A stretch of 39,988 bases of DNA from Domibacillus robiginosus (lineage in GTDB: Bacteria; Bacillota; Bacilli; Bacillales; Domibacillaceae): NCBI RefSeq assembly GCF_000966195.1, contig NZ_LAHL01000044.1:1-39988 (forward strand), given 5' to 3'. Within the stretch, counting starts at the first letter, position 1. Each line of letters opens with the position of its first letter. Below, in pieces: positions 1 to 7,677 of this stretch. A program made the translations under genes and the position numbers. The notes under the pieces are model-generated. The model saw only the letters and a list, made by a program, of their open reading frames with translations, did not search any database and was not told the DNA's origin.

Positions 1-72
1 GTCCGCTCGACTTGCATGTATTAGGCACGCCGCCAGCGTTCGTCCTGAGCCAGGATCAAACTCTCCAAAAAG
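1..72 (-). rRNA. rrs: 16S ribosomal RNA, 5' end only
   Basis: The reverse complement carries the universal 16S 5' region, including AGAGTTTGATCCTGGCTCAG, followed by the usual GACGAACGCTGGCGGCGTGC and CTAATACATGCAAGTCGA stretch. The gene runs out of the left edge, so only about the first 70 bases are present. The mature 5' end is placed by analogy with Bacillus 16S near TTTTTGGAGAGTTTG and is accurate to a few bases. Confidence 0.97.
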
Positions 73-204
73 TTTGACTTGCTCGTTTGTTTCCATTAAA
101 ACACGGGGTGTATTTAATGGAAGAAAAAAATTAAAACGTTGACGTTTATTTTGTTCAGTTTTCAATGTTCAATTCTTTTAATCCATCTTCACGACAGCTA
201 TAAC

Positions 205-420
205 AGCATATCATTAATCACTTTCAATGTCAACAACTATTCAAAACTCATTTATTTCGTGTTCAGAAGTTATTAACAAAGATAAATCATTTATCCTACC
301 TCTCAAATACAGTCAATGTTTTTGAAAAGATATTAACCAAAACCAATCAAGGTTTTTATGTTTTGATTTACTGTTCAAGCGACGGTAATAAATTTAACAC
401 TTTTGTCTCTTGAATGTCAA
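205..420 (-). promoter_or_regulatory. Tandem rRNA operon promoters
   Basis: Three sigma-A-like promoters point toward the 16S gene on the minus strand. The upstream one is TTGACA (415-420), 17-base spacer, TTAAAT (392-397). The middle one is weaker: TTGACT (311-316), 17 bases, TAAATG (288-293). The proximal one is TTGACA (228-233), 17 bases, TATGCT (205-210). The stretch from about 75 to 200 would be the leader, where antitermination signals are expected in Bacillus rrn operons. Tandem promoters are normal for rrn operons. The assignments come from sequence inspection only. Confidence 0.7.
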
Positions 421-447
421 ACCTTTTTTGAAAAAAGACTAAAAAAT

Positions 448-491
448 AGCCCTGTGTTTCTTCCCTTCTACTAAAGAAGAAACACAGGGCG
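448..491 (-). terminator. Terminator after the AbrB-type gene
   Basis: A long hairpin with arms GCCCTGTGTTTCTTC and GAAGAAACACAGGGC lies directly after the stop codon of the minus-strand gene. On that strand it is followed by TATTTTTTAG. It separates that transcript from the rRNA promoters just downstream. Confidence 0.88.
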
Positions 492-505
492 AGAAGTTTA
501 TCATA

Positions 506-1606
506 CTAAATAGATGCATGAGAATGTGTTTCTCTTCTTTTCTCCCACACATGCAGCAGTCGAAAAACCGGTGGCAAAACAAGGATCACCGCAATAATAC
601 GCAAAACTTGAACCGCCACAACAAAGGTCGCATCAGCATTGAGGACTACAGCAGTTGTTGCCATTTCTGCTACACCACCTGGAGCAAAAGCTAAAGCAGC
701 GGTCATAAAGGCAATGCCTGTCGCTTTTGATACGATATACGCACAAACAAACATGGCGCTAATAAACAGCACAGTACTAATAAGCGCAATGATAATGGTC
801 TGCTTTAATCCATAAAACATTTCTTTTCGAAATCGTGATCCAATGGAAGCGGCAATGACAATTTGCGAAAGAATCATAATTTCATGCGGCCAGTAAGCTT
901 GCATGTCGTAGCCGACTGCAGAAGAGGTCCCTGCCTGTACAATAGCTGTTGACAGCATGCCTCCAAGCAGCCAGGGAGCAGGAAATCTTAATTTCTTTCC
1001 GACGTGATAGCCTGCATACGCTGTTATAGCGAGAACCACCGTCCAGCCGAAGCTGGTCCATTCCAATACAGAAGGGGCTGTGTGAACAGCAGAAGCGGAA
1101 GATGGATGAAATACGAGGACCGAAACAACGATAGGAATAATAAAGATGACTAAAAATACACGCATCGTTTGTAAAATACTGACGACTGCTGTATTGGCCC
1201 CTACTTCTTCGGCAATTCCGGGCATAGCCGACAAACCGCCAGGGGCTGTGCTGAAAAAGCTTGTCAGCATATCTGTTTTGCTGAATTTCCATAAAACCAC
1301 ACCTGACAGAAGCGAAAATATGATCGAAAGCAGCAGCATAATGATAATAACCGCCCAATCCTTTTGAAAAACAGCGAGAACGGAGAGATTAATTTTTTGA
1401 CCTAGTTCGATACCTAAAATACATTGACCCGCATAAAGCCAGTATTTCGGAACGCCTTTCTTTCCTAAAATGTCTGGCTTAGCGAAAGAAATAAGCATAG
1501 CAGCTAAAAGCGTTCCGAGCATCCAGCCAATCGACAGGCCGGTCATGGAAAGCAACAGCCCTCCAACAGCACTCACAGCAATAAACAGCCATTTTGTTTC
1601 TTTCAT
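506..1606 (-). CDS. AbrB-family integral membrane protein (putative ammonia monooxygenase-like)
   Basis: The 366-residue, very hydrophobic protein has about ten membrane segments arranged as two similar halves. Each half carries a Gly/Ala-rich FxTAPGG-type motif: FFSTAPGGLSAMPGIAEE in the first and LAFAPGGVAEMATTAVVL in the second. This duplicated pattern fits the Pfam AbrB membrane family (PF05145), which is unrelated to the DNA-binding AbrB of B. subtilis. The family is annotated as putative ammonia monooxygenase or permease, and its substrate is not established. An SD-like AAGGAGT precedes the ATG. The gene is divergent from a LysR regulator, so control by that regulator is likely but inferred. 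Confidence 0.85.
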   Translation of the reverse strand: MKETKWLFIAVSAVGGLLLSMTGLSIGWMLGTLLAAMLISFAKPDILGKKGVPKYWLYAGQCILGIELGQKINLSVLAVFQKDWAVIIIMLLLSIIFSLLSGVVLWKFSKTDMLTSFFSTAPGGLSAMPGIAEEVGANTAVVSILQTMRVFLVIFIIPIVVSVLVFHPSSASAVHTAPSVLEWTSFGWTVVLAITAYAGYHVGKKLRFPAPWLLGGMLSTAIVQAGTSSAVGYDMQAYWPHEIMILSQIVIAASIGSRFRKEMFYGLKQTIIIALISTVLFISAMFVCAYIVSKATGIAFMTAALAFAPGGVAEMATTAVVLNADATFVVAVQVLRIIAVILVLPPVFRLLHVWEKRRETHSHASI

Positions 1607-1673
1607 GGTGACTCCTTCTTTCTTCTTGTTCTACTATTTACTATAATGAAAAAAGAGAAATAAATAAAATATC

Positions 1674-1697
1674 ATTTATCTATACTTAACGATAAAT
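1674..1697. promoter_or_regulatory. Inverted repeat between divergent genes, probable LysR box
   Basis: ATTTATC (1674-1680) and GATAAAT (1691-1697) form a perfect 7-base inverted repeat with a 10-base spacer, 30 bases before the LysR gene. It sits in the divergent control region shared with the AbrB-type gene. LysR proteins typically bind interrupted dyads of this kind. Assignment to this regulator is inferred from position. Confidence 0.55.
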
Positions 1698-1726
1698 ATT
1701 GGTTATACCTTTAAGGAGACGGTGGA

Positions 1727-2599
1727 ATGGATGAACGCGACTGGCTTATATTGCAAACGCTGCATGCACATAAAAATATTACAAGCGCCGCGCGGTCACT
1801 TTATACTTCCCAGCCCGCCCTAACAAACCGGCTGAAACAAATGGAAAAAGAGTTTGGGGTGCAGATTGTTACACGCGGAAGGCGCGGTGTGCAGTTTACG
1901 CCACAGGGAGATTATTTAGCAAAGTGTGCCGATGATATGATTCACCGCATGCAAAAAATCAAAGAAAACGTATTAAACATGGAAAACACGATGACCGGCA
2001 CGCTTCGTCTTGGTGTCTCAACTTTTTTTACAGATTATAAGCTTCCGGGTCTTTTAAAAATGTTTAAGGAAGAATATCCAAATGTCGAGTTTAAAGTTGT
2101 CACGGAATGGAGCAGCCATATTACCCATTTAATACACAACCAGGATGTGCATGTTGGATTTGTAAAAGGTGATTATGGCTGGAAAGATCAAAAGCGACTT
2201 CTATTTGAAGAAACGATTTGTGTGGCATCAAAGAATGAAATTGACCCGGAGAACCTGCCTGACCATCCAAGAATTGATTACAGGACCGATCAAGGACTCA
2301 AAATGGTTGTCGATAACTGGTGGGCAGAGAATTATACAAAGCCTCCTTTGATCAGCATTGACGTTGACAAAGCCGGCACGTGCAAAAATATGGTTGCAAA
2401 CGGACTCGGCTACGCTATTTTGCCAAGCATGATTTTAGAAGATATCGAAAATCTCTATAAAATTCCTTTAAAGCACCCAAATGGCGAGCTGATCAAACGG
2501 AAAGGCTGGATGTTTTTTCATGAGGAGTCACTTGAATTAAACATCGTCAGAGCGTTTGTTGAATTTATCGAACGAATTGATCTTAAAGCCATTCATTAA
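1727..2599 (+). CDS. LysR-family transcriptional regulator
   Basis: The 290-residue protein has the standard LTTR layout. An N-terminal winged helix-turn-helix (about residues 3-62) contains SAARSLYTSQPALTNRLKQM, and it is followed by a two-lobed effector domain from about residue 90 starting GTLRLGVSTFF. The length is normal for the family. An AAGGAGACGG ribosome site precedes the ATG. It is transcribed away from the AbrB-type membrane gene, the usual arrangement for an LTTR and its target. The inducer is not predictable from sequence. Confidence 0.92.
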   Translation: MDERDWLILQTLHAHKNITSAARSLYTSQPALTNRLKQMEKEFGVQIVTRGRRGVQFTPQGDYLAKCADDMIHRMQKIKENVLNMENTMTGTLRLGVSTFFTDYKLPGLLKMFKEEYPNVEFKVVTEWSSHITHLIHNQDVHVGFVKGDYGWKDQKRLLFEETICVASKNEIDPENLPDHPRIDYRTDQGLKMVVDNWWAENYTKPPLISIDVDKAGTCKNMVANGLGYAILPSMILEDIENLYKIPLKHPNGELIKRKGWMFFHEESLELNIVRAFVEFIERIDLKAIH

Positions 2600-2639
2600 A
2601 AAACAGCTCTCCTGTTTTTGCAGGGAGAGCTGTTTTTTA
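2598..2639. terminator. Bidirectional terminator between convergent genes
   Basis: AACAGCTCTCC and GGAGAGCTGTT form a strong stem flanked by A-runs on the left and T-runs on the right. It can therefore act for both the LysR gene and the convergent SDR gene, and it overlaps both stop codons. Confidence 0.9.
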
Positions 2640-3281
2640 AATGTGTTTCAATGCACTGCTGATCGACTTTTCTCCAGAGATCAGATCAAAGGAACGATTA
2701 AACGTATGTGCTGCGTCAAGCGCATGAAAAATGACCGCCGCTACATCTTCACGCGGAATGGAACCGCGCTCAAGCTGTCCGCTCGCCTCTACCTTGCCTG
2801 TACCCGGCTCATCCAACAAGCCGCCAGGACGAACAATGGTATAGGTGAGCGAGCTTTGTTCGACTGCACGGTCTGCATAGTGCTTCGCCACATAGTAAGG
2901 AAGAATCGCTTTATTCCAGTTTTCGCGATTGTTCGCTTGCAGCGCACTCACCATCACAAATCGTTTTACTCCGATTTTTTCGGCTGCTTCCACCATTTTC
3001 GCTGCTCCGTCCAAGTCAATCAGAAGCGTTTTGTCAGGACCGGTGTGACCACCGGATCCAGCAGTAAAAACAATCGCATCACACCCATACGCTGCATCTG
3101 TCAGCTCATCTACACTGCCTTCCAGATTGGCAATAACTGCTTCTATTCCTTTTTCCCTTAGCGCTTTTGCTTGTTCTTCCTTACGTACCATAGCCCGCGC
3201 TTCATGCTTTTCACTATCCTGCAGAAGCCCGACTAGTTTTTGTCCGATTTGTCCGTTTGCTCCAACTACCAGCACTTTCAT
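2637..3281 (-). CDS. NAD(P)-binding SDR/NmrA-like oxidoreductase, YhfK-like
   Basis: The 214-residue protein starts with the Rossmann nucleotide-binding motif VVGANGQIGQKL. It then has the atypical-SDR landmarks VFTAGSGG, FVMVSALQA and a YYVAKHYADRAV segment in which Tyr and Lys fall in YxxxK spacing. The C-terminal part (TIVRPGGLLDEPGTG) matches the NmrA/atypical SDR fold. Length and sequence resemble B. subtilis YhfK, whose substrate is unknown. A good AAAGAGGTGC ribosome site lies upstream. It is convergent with the LysR gene and probably monocistronic. Confidence 0.85.
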   Translation of the reverse strand: MKVLVVGANGQIGQKLVGLLQDSEKHEARAMVRKEEQAKALREKGIEAVIANLEGSVDELTDAAYGCDAIVFTAGSGGHTGPDKTLLIDLDGAAKMVEAAEKIGVKRFVMVSALQANNRENWNKAILPYYVAKHYADRAVEQSSLTYTIVRPGGLLDEPGTGKVEASGQLERGSIPREDVAAVIFHALDAAHTFNRSFDLISGEKSISSALKHI

Positions 3282-3357
3282 TGTATATGAGCACCTCTTT
3301 CCAAATCATTTCCTGCTCATTATTTCAAAAATGGAAAGTGGAATCAAACGAGACGAC

Positions 3358-3870
3358 TCAGGGCACTAATTTATCTGTCGTTAAATAAGCCGCTAATTCT
3401 TTACTATCCTTTTTCCGCTCTTTCCGCTTTTGTGCCCGCATCGGTGCTGTTTCATTCAGCTTTTTTTCTTCATTCGTAACAGGAATCACACCGGGAACAG
3501 GAGCTGGGCGCCGGTTGTCGTCAAGTGCGACAAACGTCAAAAAAGCCGTAGCAGCAATTTTTCTGTCACCAGTTTTTAAATTTTCTGCGATAATTTTAAC
3601 GAAGACTTCCATAGAAGAGCTTCCTGTCCACGTCACGAACGATTCGAAGCAAACCGAATCACTCGGGCGAATTGGATGCAAAAAGTCGACAGAGTCGGTT
3701 GAAGCCGTGACACATTCCTTCCGGCTGTGGCGCGCAGCTGAAATGGACGCAACCTGGTCCACATCACTCATCAGCCGGCCTCCAAATAAGGTGTTGTGAT
3801 TGTTTACATCATTCGGAAATACCCGACTTGTCCGCACGACACGGGATTCTCTGCATTTTTTCGGCTCCAT
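3358..3870 (-). CDS. Acyl-CoA thioesterase, hotdog fold (YkhA-like)
   Basis: The 170-residue single-hotdog protein is of the YciA/YkhA/ACOT type. The active-site helix segment NHNTLFGGRLMSDVDQVAS contains the conserved N-x-x-x-x-FGG-x-x-x-x-x-x-D pattern, and VDFLHPIRPSD follows. It should hydrolyse acyl-CoA to free acid and CoA in the cytoplasm, probably as a multimer. The charged C-terminal tail (QKRKERKKDS) is typical of Gram-positive members. Chain-length preference cannot be read from sequence. The gene appears monocistronic. Confidence 0.88.
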   Translation of the reverse strand: MEPKKCRESRVVRTSRVFPNDVNNHNTLFGGRLMSDVDQVASISAARHSRKECVTASTDSVDFLHPIRPSDSVCFESFVTWTGSSSMEVFVKIIAENLKTGDRKIAATAFLTFVALDDNRRPAPVPGVIPVTNEEKKLNETAPMRAQKRKERKKDSKELAAYLTTDKLVP

Positions 3871-3950
3871 TGTTTATCACTCGCTTATCCTTAATTTTAA
3901 AAATATGCGTTTCATTATAATCTCAAACTGCGGATAAAGAAAGAAGGATT

Positions 3951-4802
3951 TTATAAGATCTGGTGAATCGCATGAGCGACACCAAATTCATCATTGACCA
4001 GTGTAACAGTCCCCGCTTTTTCTTTTACTCCTTCCGGCGCATTGCCCATTGCCACACTTCGGCCGGCGGCTTTAAACATCGATATATCATTGAAATTATC
4101 ACCAATAGCCATTGTTTCTTTTGTTTTCACACCAAATTGATCGGCCAGCTTCCTAACAGCATTTCCTTTTGAAACATCCGGATGCATAATATCGAACACA
4201 TGACTCGCTGAGGCTGTCAAAGCAAGATCACGCCGGCCTACATAACGGTCCCATGCTTCCTGTAATTTTTCTTCATCATAAGAAAAAGCGAGCAAATTAA
4301 AATACTGATCCGTTTCCTGCAGTACGTCTTTATAAGAAGTTACAAAACGAAAAGGTTCCTGGCTGAACTGCCGCTCGGCCGCTTCTTTCATTTCTTCACG
4401 GTCCGCATGCGGGTTGGCAGTTAGAATACGGTCCATTTCAACCTTCACCAATTCATGGCCGTTGTTCGGCGAAAAAATGCACTCTTCTGAAAATACTTCA
4501 TAGTAAAAGCTGCGCGCTTCGAAATAAGCGAGGATCTCTTCTGCCTGTTCCCTGCCCAGGGAAACAGCCTGGACACAGGTTCCGGACGGATCGTGTATTG
4601 TCGCTCCGTTTGCACCGATAATCCAGGTGGCCAGTCCAGCTTCCTTCACAAGCTTTGAGGCATCCGGGTACGAGCGCCCGGTTGCGATCACAACCTTTAT
4701 CCCTTTTCCTTGCGCTTTGCGTATCGCTTCTATATTTTCATAAGGAATCGTATTTTGGCTGCTAAGGAGCGTCCCGTCCATATCAATTGCAATTAGCTTC
4801 AT
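3951..4802 (-). CDS. Cof-type HAD-IIB phosphatase
   Basis: The 283-residue protein has the HAD motif I with the nucleophile pair in IAIDMDGTLL at the N-terminus. Motif II is VVIATGRSY, and motifs III/IV are SKGNAVRKLADQFG and AIGDNFNDISMFKAAG. The cap inserted between motifs II and III is the C2B (Cof) type. Such enzymes dephosphorylate sugar phosphates, nucleotides or cofactors, and the exact substrate here is unknown. Its start overlaps the stop of the upstream inositol monophosphatase-like gene by four bases (ATGA), so the two are translationally coupled in one transcript. Confidence 0.92.
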   Translation of the reverse strand: MKLIAIDMDGTLLSSQNTIPYENIEAIRKAQGKGIKVVIATGRSYPDASKLVKEAGLATWIIGANGATIHDPSGTCVQAVSLGREQAEEILAYFEARSFYYEVFSEECIFSPNNGHELVKVEMDRILTANPHADREEMKEAAERQFSQEPFRFVTSYKDVLQETDQYFNLLAFSYDEEKLQEAWDRYVGRRDLALTASASHVFDIMHPDVSKGNAVRKLADQFGVKTKETMAIGDNFNDISMFKAAGRSVAMGNAPEGVKEKAGTVTLVNDEFGVAHAIHQIL

Positions 4803-5557
4803 CTTGCTTCCTCAATTAAAGAAATGAGTCCTTCCGCCGCCTGCTTTTGCCCAAACATCGTATACGGCCCGGCTGCTGCCATTACTCCCCCTGCTTCGGT
4901 TACAAGCAGCTGGCCCGCTGCAATATCATAAAAAGCCGGGTTCATATAAAGGGCAGCGTCCCATTTGCCAGCTGCAATATATGCGAGTGTAACAGCTGCT
5001 GTGCCGATAATGCGGACGCGATACACATCATTCACAATCTTCGAAAGCAAATCTAAACGCTGCACATTCGCTTCCCTGTTGCCGTCTTTTGCAAAATCAC
5101 TGTGTGAAATAAAGGATTCTGCCAAAGGCACATTCCGTACACGAATCGGTTCACCGTCCTTAAAAGCACCCCCGCCTTTTGATGCCCAATACGTTTCATC
5201 CAGCCCTGGCAAATCAATCACTCCGACAACCGGCTCCCCTTTGTAGGTAAGCGCAATGGATACCCCATACTGCGGTACGCCAATGCTGTAGTTAATCGTT
5301 CCATCAATCGGGTCAATCACCCATTCATAGTCACTGTCCGCCTCAATCACGCCGGCTTCTTCACTGAAAATGCGATGATCCGGATATTTCTGTTGAATTC
5401 GTTCGATAATGAGCGCTTCAACTTTGATGTCCATTTCCGTAACGAAATCCTTTGCTGCTTTGATCGTCTGACCGCCCGCTTTTCCGGCATTCGGCTGTAA
5501 AAAATCACCCGCTTCCTTTCCAAGCTCAATCGCAAATGCTGTATACTCCTCGTACAT
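4799..5557 (-). CDS. Inositol monophosphatase family protein (SuhB/YktC-like)
   Basis: The 252-residue protein has all three metal-binding motifs of the family: FSEEAG, then WVIDPIDGTINY, and a C-terminal YDIAAGQLLVTEAGG. The Mg-dependent Li-sensitive phosphatase fold acts on myo-inositol phosphate, fructose-1,6-bisphosphate or PAP depending on the subgroup. B. subtilis YktC is the closest relative I recall. It is the first gene of a two-gene operon with the HAD phosphatase, so the pair may act on related phosphoesters, but that is an inference from coupling only. Confidence 0.9.
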   Translation of the reverse strand: MYEEYTAFAIELGKEAGDFLQPNAGKAGGQTIKAAKDFVTEMDIKVEALIIERIQQKYPDHRIFSEEAGVIEADSDYEWVIDPIDGTINYSIGVPQYGVSIALTYKGEPVVGVIDLPGLDETYWASKGGGAFKDGEPIRVRNVPLAESFISHSDFAKDGNREANVQRLDLLSKIVNDVYRVRIIGTAAVTLAYIAAGKWDAALYMNPAFYDIAAGQLLVTEAGGVMAAAGPYTMFGQKQAAEGLISLIEEAR

Positions 5558-5598
5558 CGAATCGCTCCTATCCTTATATGTATTAATCGTATCATATC

Positions 5599-5637
5599 AA
5601 AAAAAGAGCCTGCTTCTCCACCAATGGAGAGCAGGCA
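5599..5637 (-). terminator. Terminator downstream of the aldo/keto reductase remnant
   Basis: On the minus strand GCCTGCTCTCC and GGAGAAGCAGGC form a stem followed by TCTTTTTTTG. It directly follows the pseudogene stop and still looks functional. Confidence 0.8.
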
Positions 5638-5641
5638 TTCG

Positions 5642-5850
5642 TTAATAAACACGACGAATATGCTGTTTTACTTTTTCATCAAACATCGGCTGTATCAAAA
5701 AAATTCAGACCCTGTTCCATTGCGTAATCCAGTGCTTTTAGTGATTCTTCATCTGTCGTTTTTCCCCTAGAAGCCGCCGATTGCCCACGTGCCAAAGTTG
5801 ATTTCGCTTACCTTCAATTCCGTATTGCCCAGTTCGCGATAGTTCATCAT
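5642..5850 (-). pseudogene. Aldo/keto reductase remnant, frameshifted and internally deleted
   Basis: Behind an intact GGGGAGGAT ribosome site and ATG, the minus strand encodes MNYRELGNTELKVSEINFG followed by TWAIGGF, then a stop. One base out of frame it continues with GKTTDEESLKALDYAMEQ and GLNFFDTADV. These are the N-terminal landmarks of aldo/keto reductases (the last segment precedes the missing catalytic Tyr). The sequence then jumps to a plausible C-terminus, FDEKVKQHIRRVY and stop. About 250 codons of the barrel are gone, so it cannot be an enzyme. The surviving promoter region, ribosome site and terminator suggest recent decay. A weak cre-like AGAAAACGCTTTTA lies just upstream. Confidence 0.88.
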
Positions 5851-5917
5851 GATCCTCCCCTAATTAAGAAAACGCTTTTATAAAGGTAAGTATACGGGAC
5901 ATGCCGATAGATAAAAC

Positions 5918-5952
5918 AAAAGTGCCAGCCCCCTGATCAAAGGAGCCGGCGC
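5918..5952 (-). terminator. Terminator of the moeA-moaE-moaD-moaA operon
   Basis: The stem GCCGGCTCC with GGGGCTGGC pairs fully only in minus-strand RNA, where G-U pairs fill two positions; the plus-strand RNA would have mismatches. It is followed by ACTTTTGTTTTAT and lies just after the moaA stop. Confidence 0.85.
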
Positions 5953-5957
5953 TGCTT

Positions 5958-6974
5958 TTACCCGCCAATATAAGACATGCCGATTTTTTTACGACTTTTC
6001 GCCGTTTGCTCTGTTCGTTCATCAGAATAGCGGTCTGTCCGCCCTTCCCATACGCTACGAATAGCCCCAGCCAGCTCCCCTTCTGAAGCACCGGAGCGCA
6101 AAAGTTCTCTTAAATCAAATCCACCTGTTGCAAACAAGCACGTATAAAACTTTCCATCCGATGAAAGCCGGGCACGTGTGCAGGAAGAACAAAACGACTG
6201 GGAAACAGAAGGAATAAACCCAACTTCTGCTTTTGTATCTTTATAACGGTACCGTCCGGCCACTTCACCAAAGTAAGCCGCTTCAGCTGGAATAAGCTCT
6301 TCTGTCTCGCGAAGGCGGTCAAGAAGCTCCCCTTTTGTGACGACTTGTTTGAAACTCCAGCCGTTGTCTGTGCCTACATCCATAAATTCAATAAATCGGA
6401 GTGTGATGCCCCGCTTCTTAAAATAAGCCGCCATCGGAACGACTTCATGATCGTTTACACCTTTTTGAACGACCATGTTGACCTTCACTGTAAATCCAAG
6501 TGACTGCGCGTAATCAATATTTTGAAGAATGATGTCCGGTGAAACTCCCCGGCCATTCATCTTCCCGAACGTTTCTTTTGATAACGCGTCCAAACTAACG
6601 TTCAGCCGCCGAAGTCCCGCATCGAACAGTGCTTTACCATGCTGCTTTAGCAGGAGTCCGTTTGTAGTTAGACCAATATCTTCTAATTCGTCAAGGGCCG
6701 ACAGCATGCGGATTAAATCTGGCAGATCGCGGCGCAGCAGCGGTTCTCCGCCTGTTAACCGAACTTTCTTCACACCAAATCCTATAAACAGCGCCGCCAG
6801 CCGTGTGATTTCTTCAAAAGAAAGAAGCTCGCTTTTCGGCATAAACGCGTAATCATCACCAAAAATCTCCTTCGGCATGCAATACGTACAGCGAAAGTTG
6901 CACCGGTCTGTTACGGAAATCCGCAAGTCACGCAATGGCCGCTGAAGTGTATCGGTTATGTTCAAAGCGCTCAT
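5958..6974 (-). CDS. moaA: GTP 3',8-cyclase MoaA (radical SAM, Moco biosynthesis)
   Basis: The 338-residue protein carries the radical-SAM cluster motif in CNFRCTYC near residue 26 and the SAM-binding [11 protein letters not shown]. The C-terminal second 4Fe-4S site is formed by [18 protein letters not shown]. It ends in the conserved Gly-Gly tail (MSYIGG) needed for catalysis in MoaA. The enzyme converts GTP to 3',8-cyclo-GTP, the first step of molybdenum cofactor synthesis, with MoaC acting next. It is the last gene of the moeA-moaE-moaD-moaA cluster, 20 bases after moaD. The ribosome site (AAAAGGGA) is unusually close to the ATG. Confidence 0.97.
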   Translation of the reverse strand: MSALNITDTLQRPLRDLRISVTDRCNFRCTYCMPKEIFGDDYAFMPKSELLSFEEITRLAALFIGFGVKKVRLTGGEPLLRRDLPDLIRMLSALDELEDIGLTTNGLLLKQHGKALFDAGLRRLNVSLDALSKETFGKMNGRGVSPDIILQNIDYAQSLGFTVKVNMVVQKGVNDHEVVPMAAYFKKRGITLRFIEFMDVGTDNGWSFKQVVTKGELLDRLRETEELIPAEAAYFGEVAGRYRYKDTKAEVGFIPSVSQSFCSSCTRARLSSDGKFYTCLFATGGFDLRELLRSGASEGELAGAIRSVWEGRTDRYSDERTEQTAKSRKKIGMSYIGG

Positions 6975-6994
6975 TCCCTTTTCATTATTTTTGG

Positions 6995-7228
6995 TTATCC
7001 CCCGCTTACCGGCGGAATAAAAGCTACGTGATCACCTGGTTGAACAGGCTCATCTTCGAGTACATATTCTTCATTAACCGCTATTTGCACAGCGGAAAAA
7101 TCAAACTCTGGATACGATGTTTTGGCCCACTGCAGAATATCTGCTGCAGTACCAACTTCCCATGACAGCTCTTCTTCGGCTTTTCCGGCCGCTTCTTTTA
7201 AGCCCGCAAAGTAATGCAGATAAATCAT
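6995..7228 (-). CDS. moaD: Molybdopterin synthase small subunit MoaD
   Basis: The 77-residue ubiquitin-like beta-grasp protein ends in [10 protein letters not shown]. The C-terminal Gly-Gly is adenylated by MoeB and converted to a thiocarboxylate. The sulfur is then donated to cyclic pyranopterin monophosphate within the MoaD-MoaE complex. The start overlaps the moaE stop by four bases (ATGA), so the two partner subunits are translationally coupled. Confidence 0.96.
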   Translation of the reverse strand: MIYLHYFAGLKEAAGKAEEELSWEVGTAADILQWAKTSYPEFDFSAVQIAVNEEYVLEDEPVQPGDHVAFIPPVSGG

Positions 7229-7677
7229 GCTTTGCCTCCTTCCGGTTTATAAGCTTGATCTCCGATCCATTCTTCCCCATCTTCCCATATTTCCTTTTTC
7301 CAAATCGGCACCACTTTTTTGATTTGTTCAATCGCGTACTCATTCGCTTCATAAGCGGCTCTTCGATGCGGAGAGGAGACGGCGATGATCACCGCAATAT
7401 CAGAAATAGCAAGTTCGCCAATCCGATGAACAATCGCTACGCGTGAGCCCGGCCATTTCTCCGTAATTTCATCACCGATTTGCGCCAGCTTTTTTTCAGC
7501 CATTGGCACGTATGCTTCATATTTTAAGTACATCGTCCGCTTTCCATTTGTCCACTCGCGAACTGTACCGGCAAATAGCGTTACCGCACCTGCCTCCGGA
7601 TGTGTGACATAATCCATATAAAGCGCTCCGTTAATTGGCTCCTCTGTTACATGAAATGGTTTTAATTCAGCTCCCAT
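7225..7677 (-). CDS. moaE: Molybdopterin synthase catalytic subunit MoaE
   Basis: The 150-residue MoaE protein contains AGTVREWTNGK, the HRIGELAISDIAVIIAVSSP segment and the catalytic-lysine region VPIWKKEIWEDG near residue 130. It forms the heterotetramer with MoaD and builds the dithiolene of molybdopterin. The gene overlaps the end of moeA by 16 bases and moaD by 4, so moeA, moaE and moaD form a tightly coupled unit. Confidence 0.96.
   Translation of the reverse strand: MGAELKPFHVTEEPINGALYMDYVTHPEAGAVTLFAGTVREWTNGKRTMYLKYEAYVPMAEKKLAQIGDEITEKWPGSRVAIVHRIGELAISDIAVIIAVSSPHRRAAYEANEYAIEQIKKVVPIWKKEIWEDGEEWIGDQAYKPEGGKA

Noticed and set aside
882-1358. Opposite-frame reading frame inside the AbrB-type gene, and many similar overlapping frames across the window
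   Set aside because: They lie in other frames of well-supported genes, lack ribosome sites and have no recognisable domains.
5862-5878. A cre-like site (AGAAAACGCTTTTA) before the aldo/keto reductase remnant
   Set aside because: Two mismatches to the catabolite-response consensus and no intact gene to control.
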